A DNA stretch of 64,000 nucleotides from CAYXFD01 sp964464175 (lineage in GTDB: Bacteria; Cloacimonadota; Cloacimonadia; Cloacimonadales; JAJBBL01): contig CAYXFD010000012.1 in the NCBI GenBank assembly GCA_964464175.1, positions 24,253-88,252 of the forward strand, written 5' to 3'. A model generated the notes under the pieces. That model made no database searches and had not been told where the DNA came from. It saw only the letters and a list, made by a program, of their open reading frames with translations. Numbering within the stretch: position 1 is the stretch's first letter; every line of letters starts with the position of its first letter. This document shows positions 9,417 through 18,213 of the stretch, in pieces. Both the position numbers and the translations under genes were made by a program.

Positions 9417-11078
9417 CTAATATTTGAAGATGCTGCCTCCGATAAATTCTCTCAGAATGGAATTGGAGGGGACCATATCGTCGGGGATATCGAGCATGTG
9501 TTCGATGAGAAAGATCATCTTGTGTGCTTCCGTATAGGAAGGAGAGTATTTTGAGATGCGATAGAGCAGGGGGAGTATGTGTTTCTTTAGAATATTGATC
9601 TCATAAGTTAGTCCACTGTTGAACATAATATCGGCATTCTCCTGATAGGGGAAAATATTTCTGCTTTCCCCATAGCTGATATCGTGCCACCTTTCCAGGG
9701 TTACTTCTGCCGTGTAGCCGCGGAAGTAATTGTCTCGTACAATTCTTCTGATCTTTCTGAAGTAGGTGGTCGCGATACGATTATGTTGATCAATATTCAA
9801 TTGATTCAAACAACTGATATATATTTTAGTATTCTGCTCTGATGTAAGGGTTGCCGATAGATTATCATTGAGTCCGTGAATTCCTTCGATCATCAGGATG
9901 TTATTTCTTTTCAGTTTCGTCAAAGTCTTTTTCTTTTCTCTCATCCCGGTGAGGAAGTTATATTTCGGCTGCTGCACGCTTTTACCGGCGAGCAGTTGTC
10001 TAATGTGGTCATTGAAGAGATCAAGATCAATAGCCCGGATGCTTTCGAAATCAAATTCCCCCGTTTCTTTGCGCGGTGTCAATGTACGGGGAAGAAAATA
10101 TTCGTCCAGTCCCATGATCAAGGGCTCAATACCGTTAACCTGTAACTGGATGGCGAGCCGCTTAGCGAAAGTTGTTTTTCCGGAAGAAGAAGGACCGGCA
10201 ATAAAAACAACCTTAACATCTTCTTGTGAGCTGATCTTTTCGGCAAAGTTTACGATTTTCTTCTCGTGTAACGCCTCTTCAATCTGAATCATATTCAAGA
10301 TCTCATATTTTTCTATCTTTTTGTTGAGATCACCAACATTATGGACGTTAAAAAAATTAAGCCATTTATCTGATTCCTGGTGAACAAGGAAGAGTTTCTT
10401 GGGATATTCATAAGTTTGCTTAACTTTTCGGGTATCTTTAGCGGGAAAACGAATCACAAAACCAGGGGGATGGATATTGAGCTCAAATTCCGTAACAATC
10501 CCAGTGTTATCGCAAAGCTGCCTGATGTAATAGTCATAATAATCCCCACACTTAAAGATCGGAACATAACCACGATGATTGTAATCAAGATTCTTTACAA
10601 CATCAGACCGTTTTTGTTCGCTAAAGATCTTTTTAGCATCTTTGATCGACAATTCTATGCTTTCGATAAACAATTCTTTTTCTACAATTCTTAGCATCTC
10701 TTCTTTGAGTTGAGAGATCTGTTCTTCTCGGAAACCCTCTGTATGAAACACTTCACAGAAGATACCGTCTCCTATTGAGTGTTCAATGACCAGACTCCAT
10801 TCCTTGGGGAACAGGTTATAAAAGGCCTTCGCCATAATGAAGATCGCAGAATCCTGATAAATCCTGAATCCTTCTTCAGATTCGAATCCGACACAAATAA
10901 GAATGGAATCTTCAACGATGATTTTATTGCTGTTGGCAAATTCGTTATTAAGCTTAAAACCGACAGTATCGAAGTGCGAGAGTTCATGGAGAGAGATGAC
11001 CTCTTTAATGGTCACCGGATCTTCAAATGTATATGATCTTAGAAACTGTTTGTCTAAAAATAAATCAACCTTAAACAC
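9417..11078 (-). CDS. Uridine kinase-like P-loop kinase with TGS and ThrRS-type second domain
   Basis: The C-terminal part is a uridine/phosphoribulokinase-type kinase with P-loop GPSSSGKTT at residues 295-303, LDEYF near 325, and the YNFLTGMREKK and EGIHGLN motifs. The N-terminal part resembles the front of threonyl-tRNA synthetase: a TGS-like segment of about 60 residues and then the second additional domain (HSIGDGIFCEVF near 110, and NHRGYVPIFKCGDYY near 165-185). No aminoacylation core is present. This fusion is a known, widespread family annotated as nucleoside kinase; the physiological substrate is uncertain. GTG start with AAGAGG nine bases upstream; 553 residues, typical for the family. 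Confidence 0.85.
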   Translation of the reverse strand: MFKVDLFLDKQFLRSYTFEDPVTIKEVISLHELSHFDTVGFKLNNEFANSNKIIVEDSILICVGFESEEGFRIYQDSAIFIMAKAFYNLFPKEWSLVIEHSIGDGIFCEVFHTEGFREEQISQLKEEMLRIVEKELFIESIELSIKDAKKIFSEQKRSDVVKNLDYNHRGYVPIFKCGDYYDYYIRQLCDNTGIVTEFELNIHPPGFVIRFPAKDTRKVKQTYEYPKKLFLVHQESDKWLNFFNVHNVGDLNKKIEKYEILNMIQIEEALHEKKIVNFAEKISSQEDVKVVFIAGPSSSGKTTFAKRLAIQLQVNGIEPLIMGLDEYFLPRTLTPRKETGEFDFESIRAIDLDLFNDHIRQLLAGKSVQQPKYNFLTGMREKKKTLTKLKRNNILMIEGIHGLNDNLSATLTSEQNTKIYISCLNQLNIDQHNRIATTYFRKIRRIVRDNYFRGYTAEVTLERWHDISYGESRNIFPYQENADIMFNSGLTYEINILKKHILPLLYRISKYSPSYTEAHKMIFLIEHMLDIPDDMVPSNSILREFIGGSIFKY

Positions 11079-11560
11079 TCTTATAACCTCTTCTTAGTTT
11101 TTCCTGTTTGAAGCCGAAGCTATTATCTTCAGGACTGTTATCCGTCAAGGGAATAAATCCCCCACTTTTCAAGCTGAATAAGGAAGAGAAAACAAAAACT
11201 CCTGAAAGGGTAGCTACTTAAAATCCAGAGCATAAGAGCTTTGGATAAAGAAGAGCAACCGTTGGCTTCTGCCTTTAAAAAAAGCGTTTTGTATAGCGGC
11301 TTTTGAATGAATAACGGTTGAAGCGAGAGCTTTCGGTCAGGGTAATAGCAAATTTAAATAGATTTCGGTTGACCAACAGACTGGGGAAATAATTTTGACA
11401 CTGATGAGGGTAAAGAGATTTCTGATAAACGAATGAGCTGCTTTTGAGACTCAATTATTCAGCATAACCGGAGACTGATTCTTAAAAACAGTTGGGTTCG
11501 GATTTTTACTGAAATCTTTTTCACCAGACAGGAATCATTTTTTTAATTAAAGAGGTGGAT
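11079..11560. other. Intergenic region with imperfect hairpins, no gene seen
   Basis: This 482-base divergent region contains a 7-bp hairpin with one G-T pair (CCAGAGC 11225-11231 / GCTTTGG 11238-11244) and an 8-bp complementary pair (CAACCGTT 11256-11263 / AACGGTTG 11313-11320). It could be a structured leader for the YitT-family gene, but I recognise no riboswitch consensus and no reading frame. Confidence 0.35.
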
Positions 11561-12505
11561 ATGAATAAAAAGAGATTAAGAGTGATTAATCAATACATTG
11601 GTATTGTTTTCGGTTCTTTCTTTCTGGCTATAGCTTATTCTTGGTTTTTAGTGCCCTACAAGATAGCTCCCGGTGGTATAGGGGGATTGGCTCAGATCTT
11701 TTATCATATATTTAATCTCCCAGTCGGTATTAGTATGATAATCATGAATATTCCTCTATTTGTTATCAGTTTCGTCGTTTTAGGTAAAACTTTCGGGACC
11801 AGATCATTCTATGGAATGATCGTCTCTGCAATAATGACTGACCTGGTAAGTCTGGAATCTCTTTTCAGATTTGGGATAATCAAAGACCTGACTCCTTATA
11901 CATTTAATATCAACGGTAATACTATCTATGCGATGCTTGCTCCCGAGGATATCTATCTTTCAGCCTTGGCAGGTTCGGTATTGCTCGGTTTTGGCTTGGG
12001 TATCGTTTTTCGTTTCAGAGGTTCAACAGCCGGAACAGATATCCCGGCAGCGATTATCAAGCAGAAGACCGGGTTGTCCCTGGGAACCGGATTCTGGATA
12101 GTGGAAACATTGATCATTTTAGCTATTGGAATTGTTTTTGCCGATCTGAAGTTAATTATCTGGGGATATGTCAACCTCTTTATCAGCTCAAAAATTACAG
12201 ATATAGCTGCTGAAGGTCTTCCTTATCTGAAGGGGATCTATATTATCTCGGACTTTGCCGTGGATATTAGAGCTGAGATATACAGGCAAATTGACCGGGG
12301 GGTGACCTTCATTAAGGGGGAGGGGAGTTACACCGGTAAAGAACTCAATATAATTTTCACTGTAGTTCACCGCCGCCAGATCGCAGCAGTTCGAGATATA
12401 GTAAATGATATTGATCCCAAAGCCTTTATGACGATCCATGATGTCAGTGATGTAATGGGTTATGGTTTCCGGAGCAGGAACATCGATTTAACATCGAATG
12501 AATGA
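11561..12505 (+). CDS. YitT family membrane protein (DUF161/DUF2179)
   Basis: A 314-residue integral membrane protein with about five to six hydrophobic segments in the first 210 residues, including the motif PYKIAPGGIGGLAQI near 30 and RGSTAGTDIPAAII near 150. A cytoplasmic C-terminal domain (DRGVTFIKGEGSYTGKELNII...VVHRRQ) matches the DUF2179 domain. The family is widespread; its biochemical role is unsettled. I start at the ATG at 11561 preceded by AGAGGTGG; the GTG at 11555 lies inside that site. It is followed 91 bases later by the formate/nitrite channel gene. Confidence 0.88.
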   Translation: MNKKRLRVINQYIGIVFGSFFLAIAYSWFLVPYKIAPGGIGGLAQIFYHIFNLPVGISMIIMNIPLFVISFVVLGKTFGTRSFYGMIVSAIMTDLVSLESLFRFGIIKDLTPYTFNINGNTIYAMLAPEDIYLSALAGSVLLGFGLGIVFRFRGSTAGTDIPAAIIKQKTGLSLGTGFWIVETLIILAIGIVFADLKLIIWGYVNLFISSKITDIAAEGLPYLKGIYIISDFAVDIRAEIYRQIDRGVTFIKGEGSYTGKELNIIFTVVHRRQIAAVRDIVNDIDPKAFMTIHDVSDVMGYGFRSRNIDLTSNE

Positions 12506-12596
12506 TTTACAACATCTCAGATGCAAAACGATTATTATTGACAAAAAAGCCGCTAATAACCGATGTCTTCAAAAAAAAGTAGATTGGAGGTAACAG

Positions 12597-13385
12597 ATGG
12601 CTAATTTTAACGCTCCGGAGAACATTGCTGAAGCTGTTATTGAAAAAGTCGGTACAAAAAAATGCCAATTAGGAATGCTGCAGGTAATTATCTTGGGGAT
12701 TCTGGCAGGCGCTTTTATCGCTTTTGGTGCTCAATTAGCAACGAGAGTGATGACAGGTATCGAATCGTTTGGATTGAGAGTCTTTTTAGGTGGAGCTGTT
12801 TTCAGCGTTGGTCTTATGTTGGTTGTAATAGCAGGTGCTGAACTCTTTACCGGTAACAATCTGATCATGATGTCTGTTCTGGCTGGGAAAAAGAAGGTCT
12901 CAACTATGCTCGGTTATTGGGGTATAGTATATTTTGCTAATTTAGTCGGTTCACTGCTGATCGTATTTCTGATGTATATGAGCGACATGTTCGACAATGA
13001 AATGGTCAGAAATACAGCCACAGGTATCGCCTCTTACAAGGCAGGTTTATCATTCGGTGCAGTATTTTTCAGAGGGATACTCTGTAACTGGTTAGTCTGT
13101 TTAGCAGTCTGGTTAGCCTTAGCAGCGCACGATATACCGGGGAAAATACTGGGTATTTTTTTCCCGATCATGGCTTTCGTTACTTCCGGTTTCGAGCATA
13201 GTATCGCTAACATGTATTTTATTCCAATGGGCATGATACTCGATTCTTCCATCCAGTTTTCCGGTTTGATCAACAATTTGGTTGCTGCTACGCTTGGTAA
13301 CATAGTTGGTGGTGCCGGTTTTGTTGCCACCTTGTACTATCTCGTTTTCAGGAAGTGTACTGTTAACATTAATCCGGCGAAATAG
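12597..13385 (+). CDS. Formate/nitrite transporter (FNT) family channel
   Basis: A 262-residue six-helix channel of the FocA/NirC family, pentameric in known structures, passing formate, nitrite or hydrosulfide. Diagnostic stretches are GAFIAFGAQLA in helix 1, AGAELFTGNNLIM in the broken helix 2, and GILCNWLVCLAVW and FVTSGFEHSIANMY in helices 4 and 5. The latter carries the conserved central histidine region. GGAGG precedes the ATG by six bases. Position next to mobA and fdhD points to formate as substrate, because FdhD is needed only for formate dehydrogenase; that is inference from context. Confidence 0.9.
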   Translation: MANFNAPENIAEAVIEKVGTKKCQLGMLQVIILGILAGAFIAFGAQLATRVMTGIESFGLRVFLGGAVFSVGLMLVVIAGAELFTGNNLIMMSVLAGKKKVSTMLGYWGIVYFANLVGSLLIVFLMYMSDMFDNEMVRNTATGIASYKAGLSFGAVFFRGILCNWLVCLAVWLALAAHDIPGKILGIFFPIMAFVTSGFEHSIANMYFIPMGMILDSSIQFSGLINNLVAATLGNIVGGAGFVATLYYLVFRKCTVNINPAK

Positions 13386-13408
13386 TTCAACTCATTGACC
13401 GAAGAGTA

Positions 13409-14014
13409 ATGACCGGGAATAAGAAGGAATTCCCAATCTCTGCTGCTATATTGGCAGGGGGAAAGAACAGCCGGATTGCCACAGAAAAGTCTCTTTTGAG
13501 AATCCGGAATATCCCTCTGATCTGTGGTATAGTTGAGATATTGGATCAGATATTCCCGGAAATCATTATTGTTACGGACAAGGAACCGGTAAAGAAGCAA
13601 CTGCCGGGTTACATTATAAAAGAAGATATCTTTCGCAATGCAGGTCCCTTAGCAGGGCTGCATGCAGCTTTGAAAGCGGCATCTAACGATGCCGTTTTCC
13701 TTTTTGCCTGTGATATGCCTAACCTCAATCCAATCCTGATAAAGCAAATGCTTGCCTCTTACTATTCATCTGCGGATACACCGGCATTGTTGATCCCCAG
13801 ACATAAATCCGGTTATGAACCACTGCATGCTATCTATTGCCGAACGACTCTTCCTTTGATCCAGAGACTTCTCGCAGCAAATGATTTAAAAATCAGCAAT
13901 CTATATCCATTGGTCAAAACGAGTTTTTTTGATATACCGGAAGCTAATCTACCTCTGTTTTATAATATCAATACAAAAGAAGATCTGCAGAAATTAAGGC
14001 AAAAGCAGCAGTAA
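13409..14014 (+). CDS. mobA: Molybdenum cofactor guanylyltransferase (MobA-like)
   Basis: MobA attaches GMP to molybdopterin to give the guanine dinucleotide cofactor used by DMSO-reductase-type enzymes, including formate dehydrogenases. The 201-residue protein opens with AAILAGGKNSRIATEKSLL, the nucleotidyltransferase glycine loop with the conserved lysine. It continues with DIFRNAGPLAGLHAAL near 72-87 and FACDMPNL, the metal-binding aspartate. It begins 23 bases after the FNT gene with only a weak binding site, so it is probably translated from the same mRNA. Length and motifs fit MobA; the loop reads RIATEK where most have RMGxDK. Confidence 0.87.
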   Translation: MTGNKKEFPISAAILAGGKNSRIATEKSLLRIRNIPLICGIVEILDQIFPEIIIVTDKEPVKKQLPGYIIKEDIFRNAGPLAGLHAALKAASNDAVFLFACDMPNLNPILIKQMLASYYSSADTPALLIPRHKSGYEPLHAIYCRTTLPLIQRLLAANDLKISNLYPLVKTSFFDIPEANLPLFYNINTKEDLQKLRQKQQ

Positions 14015-14159
14015 AACCTACGTTCTTATTATCAGGGTGTATTAGCAGAGAGAGACCAACCCACTACATCTATCCTTTTTATAAACTGACTGAATTGGTT
14101 TAGAAATATCTCAAAAACAAAGACTAAATCGATACTATACTTTCCGTTCTCAGCTCCCT

Positions 14160-14948
14160 TCAGAGTTCATTGTTACTAAGAAAATCAGCTAAACCGGTAT
14201 AGAGATTAAATCTTTTCCCTCGGGCAAAACCGATCAGATATACACCATAGTGCCAGGCAAGGGAGATTGCTGTTGAAGTAGGGGCAGATTGCGAAAGGAT
14301 CATGGGAATATTAAGCCTGATAGCCTTTCGCACGATCTCGGACGATATTCTCCCGCTTGTCAGGAGTGAGTAATCACTAAGACTCTTCTGCTTGATAAGA
14401 GCTTCTCCGATAACCTTATCAACGGCATTATGACGACCGATATCTTCAGCATAGTATTCCAGGCTCTCGGACAAAAGAAGACCGGCACTATGCACTCCTC
14501 CCGTCTCCCGGAAAAGAACCGAAGACTTTTGGAAAGAACTCATGATTAAAGGTATGCTGTTCAAAGACAAGGAATTTTTCCGGAAAGCTTTGCGGGCAGA
14601 ATTCTTTATTATCCCTGAAATCCCGCCTCCGCAACCGGAGATCTTCTCAGTTGTTGCCAGATAATCAATCAGATCCGATTTCGAGGTCTCTGCTGTTATT
14701 TCTATTAACTTTTTCTCTTTATTGTGCCGGATAGCAGTAATAGCGGAGAGATCACTGACAATCCCCTCGGTAAAGGTAAAGCCGACCCCCAGTTCCATAA
14801 GCTTATCGTCCAGACAGGCTATAGAAGCTATCTTTGTCCCATTAACGAGGACAGTTACCACGGTTTCCCGAACAACAGCATCTGTAAGATACTCAATAAC
14901 TCCGTTCTCATATCTTACTATCTCCGTCAATAGTCTTTTATCGTCCAT
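14160..14948 (-). CDS. fdhD: Formate dehydrogenase accessory sulfurtransferase FdhD
   Basis: FdhD carries sulfur from a cysteine desulfurase to the molybdenum cofactor and is required for active formate dehydrogenase. The 262-residue protein shows the family motifs LGVGFTFTEGIV near 50-60, SGCGGGISG near 110, TGGVHSAGL near 150, AEDIGRHNAVDKVIG near 165-180 and LLTSGRISSEIVRKA near 195. The active loop normally has two cysteines (CGxC); here only the first remains (CGGG). In E. coli the first is the more important, so activity is still plausible. It converges on mobA. No formate dehydrogenase subunit is in the window. Confidence 0.93.
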   Translation of the reverse strand: MDDKRLLTEIVRYENGVIEYLTDAVVRETVVTVLVNGTKIASIACLDDKLMELGVGFTFTEGIVSDLSAITAIRHNKEKKLIEITAETSKSDLIDYLATTEKISGCGGGISGIIKNSARKAFRKNSLSLNSIPLIMSSFQKSSVLFRETGGVHSAGLLLSESLEYYAEDIGRHNAVDKVIGEALIKQKSLSDYSLLTSGRISSEIVRKAIRLNIPMILSQSAPTSTAISLAWHYGVYLIGFARGKRFNLYTGLADFLSNNEL

Positions 14949-15106
14949 ATCCTTCTACTCCTCAGGGATAAGACAAATATAGAGTAGTATTCCTGTCAAA
15001 GATATTCAATAAACCGGGAGCGAGCAAGCAGCAATAGCAATCAAACCGGCTGTATTAATATTTAGCAGGAAGAACTCTTTCCCAAGATCGTTATATTGAT
15101 TCTGGA

Positions 15107-15134
15107 TTGACATTATTAGCTATATATTGATAAA
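15107..15134 (+). promoter_or_regulatory. Possible sigma70-type promoter of the DUF2089 operon
   Basis: TTGACA (15107-15112) and GATAAA (15129-15134, four of six consensus matches) are 16 bases apart, about 90 bases upstream of the ATG at 15222. A second TTGACA at 15169-15174 with GATTAT 16 bases on is a competing candidate but would start very close to the ribosome binding site. Confidence 0.4.
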
Positions 15135-15221
15135 TATTAAGGAAGACATTAAATATCTTAATTAGAGCTTGACATAATATTAAGGTTGAGGATTATTGTC
15201 TCAGGATTTGAAGGAGGTAAT

Positions 15222-15584
15222 ATGATAAAACGAATTAAGAGGTGTCCTGTCTGCAACAGAGATTTGCAGATACGTGAGTATTATTGTGCTGAATGTGATA
15301 TTACCATTCAGGGTAGATTCAATCAAAGCGATTTAGCTTCTCTGACTTTGGGTCAGCAGGAATTTGTTAAGACTTTTTTGATCAGCCAGGGTAACATCAA
15401 AGAGGTTGAGAAGCGGTTAGGTATCTCCTACCCGACAGTGAAGAGCAGGCTTGCCGAGATAGTGAGATCACTGGAAGCTTCTGACGAACACGACGAGGGC
15501 TTGTGTGAATTGTTCGATGAGATTGAACAAGGGAAAATCACTGTGGAAGAGGCAGTAGCAAAAATCAAGAAAAAGAGGGAGTAA
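15222..15584 (+). CDS. DUF2089 family zinc-ribbon/HTH regulator
   Basis: The protein has 120 residues. The N-terminus is a zinc ribbon with two CxxC pairs (CPVCNRDLQIREYYCAEC). It is followed by a helix-turn-helix-like region (REVEKRLGISYPTVKSRLAEI in relatives; here KEVEKRLGISYPTVKSRL) that looks like a sigma-factor-type DNA-binding element. The last 25 residues (LFDEIEQGKITVEEAVAKI) form the short helical module also found in the next two genes. Start chosen at the ATG at 15222, preceded by AAGGAGG; an upstream TTG lacks a site. DUF2089 proteins are predicted regulators with no well-characterised target. First gene of a three-gene operon, which it may autoregulate. Confidence 0.85.
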   Translation: MIKRIKRCPVCNRDLQIREYYCAECDITIQGRFNQSDLASLTLGQQEFVKTFLISQGNIKEVEKRLGISYPTVKSRLAEIVRSLEASDEHDEGLCELFDEIEQGKITVEEAVAKIKKKRE

Positions 15585-15586
15585 TC

Positions 15587-16840
15587 ATGTTGGAATACAA
15601 GAAAGAGATCGAAGTTAAAAAGGGATTACGCGTTACTATTGATACTAAGGTATCTGAAGTAGAAGTCCGGGTAAAAGAGATTGCTAATGCGGTCATCGAA
15701 TATCAGTGTAATAGCAGGAAATCAGAGATAAAACCGGAAGATATTTTGTCAGTTACTTATGATGAAGAGAAAAATGAGTTAAGGATCGAAGAGAAGAAGA
15801 TAAAAGATAATGTGATGCTCATTAAATCCCGGCTAAGGATAGATCTGCCGTTCATTGATGAGCTTTCTGCCCGGAGCGAGAATGGTTTACTAGACGTGAA
15901 TAACATAGAGGGAAGAATACGTCTGGAGAATGAAAACGGAAAGATCATATTAGCAGAAAGCAATGGTTCAGCGGAGATAGTAAACGAAAATGGAATGGTT
16001 AAGCTCAATGGTTTTAACGGCAAGCAGTCAGTTAAAACTGAAAATGGTATTATAGAGATTGAGAACTGTGACGGGATATTAAAGGCATATAGTGAGAACG
16101 GACAGATCCGGGTTTTATCATCCCGACAGGTCCGGGCAGACATTGAAACTGAGAACGGTTCCATATTCTATCAGCTTCCTGCATTGGATCGGGGAAATTA
16201 TAGTTTTAAGAGTGAGAATGGGAAAATTCATTTAGTTGTTCCCTCAGAATTAGCCTTCGATTTAGAAGCGGTGAACGAAAATGGAAGTTTCCATATCGGT
16301 TTACCCGATAATTACGAAACGAAGTTGAATAAGAAAGAACGAACGGTTCGGATGGTACGCGGTAATGGTAAAACTAATATTTCTGTCAGGAACGAGAACG
16401 GTTCGATAGATATAGTTGATGAGACACCGGGGAAAATCAACGAAAAAAAGCAGTGGAATGGAAAAGACAAGATCCGTAAAAAAATTCTCATGAGTATCTT
16501 TGATGAACCGCTTGACCCGGAGATTCCAGAGTCGCTGGAGAGGCTCAAACACAAGGTCAGGGATAAGATGAAAGACATAGGTCTGGCCTTTTCCGATTTC
16601 CCGGAAGAGATGTTGGAGAATATAAACAAGATGTTCACATCAAAAGAGCAGAGAGATTACAACCAGAAAAGAGAAGAGACCGTTTCTGACTCTGAGAAAG
16701 AGGAGGAATCCGAAGCGGAAGAGAGAGAGAATCCGGAAACTGATGAGCTTCTGCAGCGAGTTCTGCAAATGGTTGAAAACGGGACAATTACAGCTGAAGA
16801 AGCAGAAAAGCTGATAAATACAATCGACGAGGAGGTTTAG
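15587..16840 (+). CDS. DUF4097 beta-repeat protein with C-terminal SHOCT-like module
   Basis: The 417-residue protein has no signal peptide. Residues from about 90 to 280 are short beta-strand repeats spaced around 20 residues with the hallmark ENG turn (SENGLLDV, ENENGKI, NENGMV, TENGIIEI, SENGQI, ETENGSI, SENGKI). This matches the DUF4097 adhesin-like beta-solenoid. A charged linker rich in Lys and Glu follows, then the C-terminal helical module LLQRVLQMVENGTITAEEAE. LiaX of enterococci and YvlB of Bacillus share this architecture and act in cell-envelope stress responses, so a similar role is inferred. Two bases separate it from the preceding gene, and it abuts the next. Confidence 0.85.
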   Translation: MLEYKKEIEVKKGLRVTIDTKVSEVEVRVKEIANAVIEYQCNSRKSEIKPEDILSVTYDEEKNELRIEEKKIKDNVMLIKSRLRIDLPFIDELSARSENGLLDVNNIEGRIRLENENGKIILAESNGSAEIVNENGMVKLNGFNGKQSVKTENGIIEIENCDGILKAYSENGQIRVLSSRQVRADIETENGSIFYQLPALDRGNYSFKSENGKIHLVVPSELAFDLEAVNENGSFHIGLPDNYETKLNKKERTVRMVRGNGKTNISVRNENGSIDIVDETPGKINEKKQWNGKDKIRKKILMSIFDEPLDPEIPESLERLKHKVRDKMKDIGLAFSDFPEEMLENINKMFTSKEQRDYNQKREETVSDSEKEEESEAEERENPETDELLQRVLQMVENGTITAEEAEKLINTIDEEV

Positions 16841-17230
16841 ATGGAAGAGAAGAAGAGAATACTCGATATGTTGGCAGAGAAAAAAATTACCAGTGAAGAG
16901 GCGATGAGATTACTAACAGCGGTCAATGCAAAGCCGGAATCTGAAAAAAAGGGCGCACGGTTTTTAAAGATCACTGTATTCGAAAACGACAATGTAAAAC
17001 CGAAGGTCAATGTTTCTATTCCCATAATGCTGGTCAAATTGGGGGCTAAAGTAATCCCTAAAGACAAAATGATGCAAACAGAGATCGGTAACAGCAAGTT
17101 CGATCTTTCAGGGATTGATTGGGACGAAATATTGAAACTTGCCAGCAAAGGAGAGATTGGTGATATTTTCAATGCCGATATTGAAGAAGATAGCGGCAAG
17201 ATGATCAAGGTAAGGATCTATATTGAATAA
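16841..17230 (+). CDS. SHOCT-like domain protein of the DUF4097 operon
   Basis: A 129-residue cytoplasmic protein. Its first 35 residues (KKRILDMLAEKKITSEEAMRLL) repeat the helical module at the end of the two preceding proteins. The rest is a small alpha/beta domain (VNVSIPIMLVKLGAKVIPKD near 60-75 and a C-terminal strand KVRIYIE) resembling the N-terminal part of YvlB/LiaX-type proteins. The ATG directly follows the stop of the previous gene, with GAGGAGG upstream. It probably binds one of its neighbours through the shared module; I do not know a biochemical function. Confidence 0.75.
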   Translation: MEEKKRILDMLAEKKITSEEAMRLLTAVNAKPESEKKGARFLKITVFENDNVKPKVNVSIPIMLVKLGAKVIPKDKMMQTEIGNSKFDLSGIDWDEILKLASKGEIGDIFNADIEEDSGKMIKVRIYIE

Positions 17231-17631
17231 CTGCTGTTAAGTATGCTGTTCAGATAACAAGATTTCCAGAATTAAAGGAAGCAGATTTCTCTTCCTTTCC
17301 GGAAAAAGTGTATTGAGCATCTCATTGGAAAACTGATCTTTCCTGAAGTGTTATGAGACGCAGTATTATCCAGTTAAAGAAGGAGACAGAGAGATAACTG
17401 TTTTACTCTCCTCTTTGTTTTCAAAAGTGTCAGGAGATATCGGGAAAGCTGCCTTAATCAGATCAGCTTCCCGGTATCTCTCTTCTGCAAGTATCCGACA
17501 AGCAGCTTATCTAAGGGAGTTACATAGTATGGCGGGTAGGTGGGTATTCAATATCTGTATCAGGATATCTATCAGTTCTTGACATTTTATTTACTTTTTC
17601 TTTTCTTACTTCTACGATTTGGGAGGAAAGA
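17231..17631. other. Intergenic region with a strong hairpin
   Basis: No gene is visible in these 400 bases. A long hairpin lies at 17434-17480 (listed separately). A weaker inverted pair, GGAGACAGAGAG against CTCTCCTC, sits around 17383-17412. The region separates the DUF4097 operon from the methyltransferase-like gene on the same strand. Confidence 0.5.
17434..17480. terminator. Long imperfect hairpin, possible terminator or leader structure
   Basis: The 17434-17451 arm (GAGATATCGGGAAAGCTG) pairs with 17464-17480 (CAGCTTCCCGGTATCTC) over about 17 bp with one G-T pair and one bulged A; the loop is 12 bases. No T-run follows on the plus strand. Confidence 0.45.
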
Positions 17632-18213
17632 ATGCTGAACTGGAGTTACTTACAAGAGTATTTAGTTAAGAGACGTCTCAATATTGCTTTTTTAGTAGTT
17701 TTTCTTTACATTATCCACAAAATCTTTGATCTCCATGATAAGCCATTCAGTTTTGACAATGATATGATTGGTTTCGGAGGTTTTATCATCGTTTTGACCG
17801 GATTGTTTATCAGGTCCTGGGCAGCCGGAATAATAGCGAAGAATAAGAAGCTGACGACGGTAGGTCCCTATTCACTCTGGAGACACCCTCTGTATCTTGG
17901 TTCATTTCTTTTGGCGGTAGGATTCTGTATTATTCTGAACGATTGGTTTTTATGGATTATTGTATGTACCTTAGCGTTTTTCCTCTATCATCCCAAAATA
18001 AAGAAAGAAGAGAACAAGCTGAGCAGGTTATTCCCGCAGGAATGGAAAGAGTATAAGAAAAAAACCGGGTTTCTTATCTGGCAGGAGTTTGATCTCCGGA
18101 AGATATTATATAGATGGTCACTGAAGCAATGGTTACATCATAAAGAGTATAATGCCTGGCTGGCGGTTACGGTTGTTTTTGTTGTTATTGAGCTTTGGCA
18201 TTTTTACTTATAA
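17632..18213 (+). CDS. Isoprenylcysteine methyltransferase-like (ICMT/PEMT) membrane protein
   Basis: A 193-residue membrane protein with about four to five hydrophobic segments. The motif TVGPYSLWRHPLYLGSFL near 85-102 is the family signature (RHPxYxG) for S-adenosylmethionine binding in ICMT/PEMT-type methyltransferases, and EENKLSRLFPQEWKEYKKKT near 125-145 matches the C-terminal E-x-x-L-x-x-x-F-x-x-x-Y element. Bacteria do not farnesylate proteins, so the substrate is unknown; lipids or small thiols are possible. GGGAGG lies upstream of the ATG. Confidence 0.8.
   Translation: MLNWSYLQEYLVKRRLNIAFLVVFLYIIHKIFDLHDKPFSFDNDMIGFGGFIIVLTGLFIRSWAAGIIAKNKKLTTVGPYSLWRHPLYLGSFLLAVGFCIILNDWFLWIIVCTLAFFLYHPKIKKEENKLSRLFPQEWKEYKKKTGFLIWQEFDLRKILYRWSLKQWLHHKEYNAWLAVTVVFVVIELWHFYL

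Noticed and set aside
9417..11078. Threonyl-tRNA synthetase
   Set aside because: Only the N-terminal accessory domains resemble it; the catalytic class II core is absent and a P-loop kinase follows.
11079..11560. Riboswitch upstream of the YitT-family gene
   Set aside because: Hairpins exist but I could match no known riboswitch consensus, and the pairings are short.
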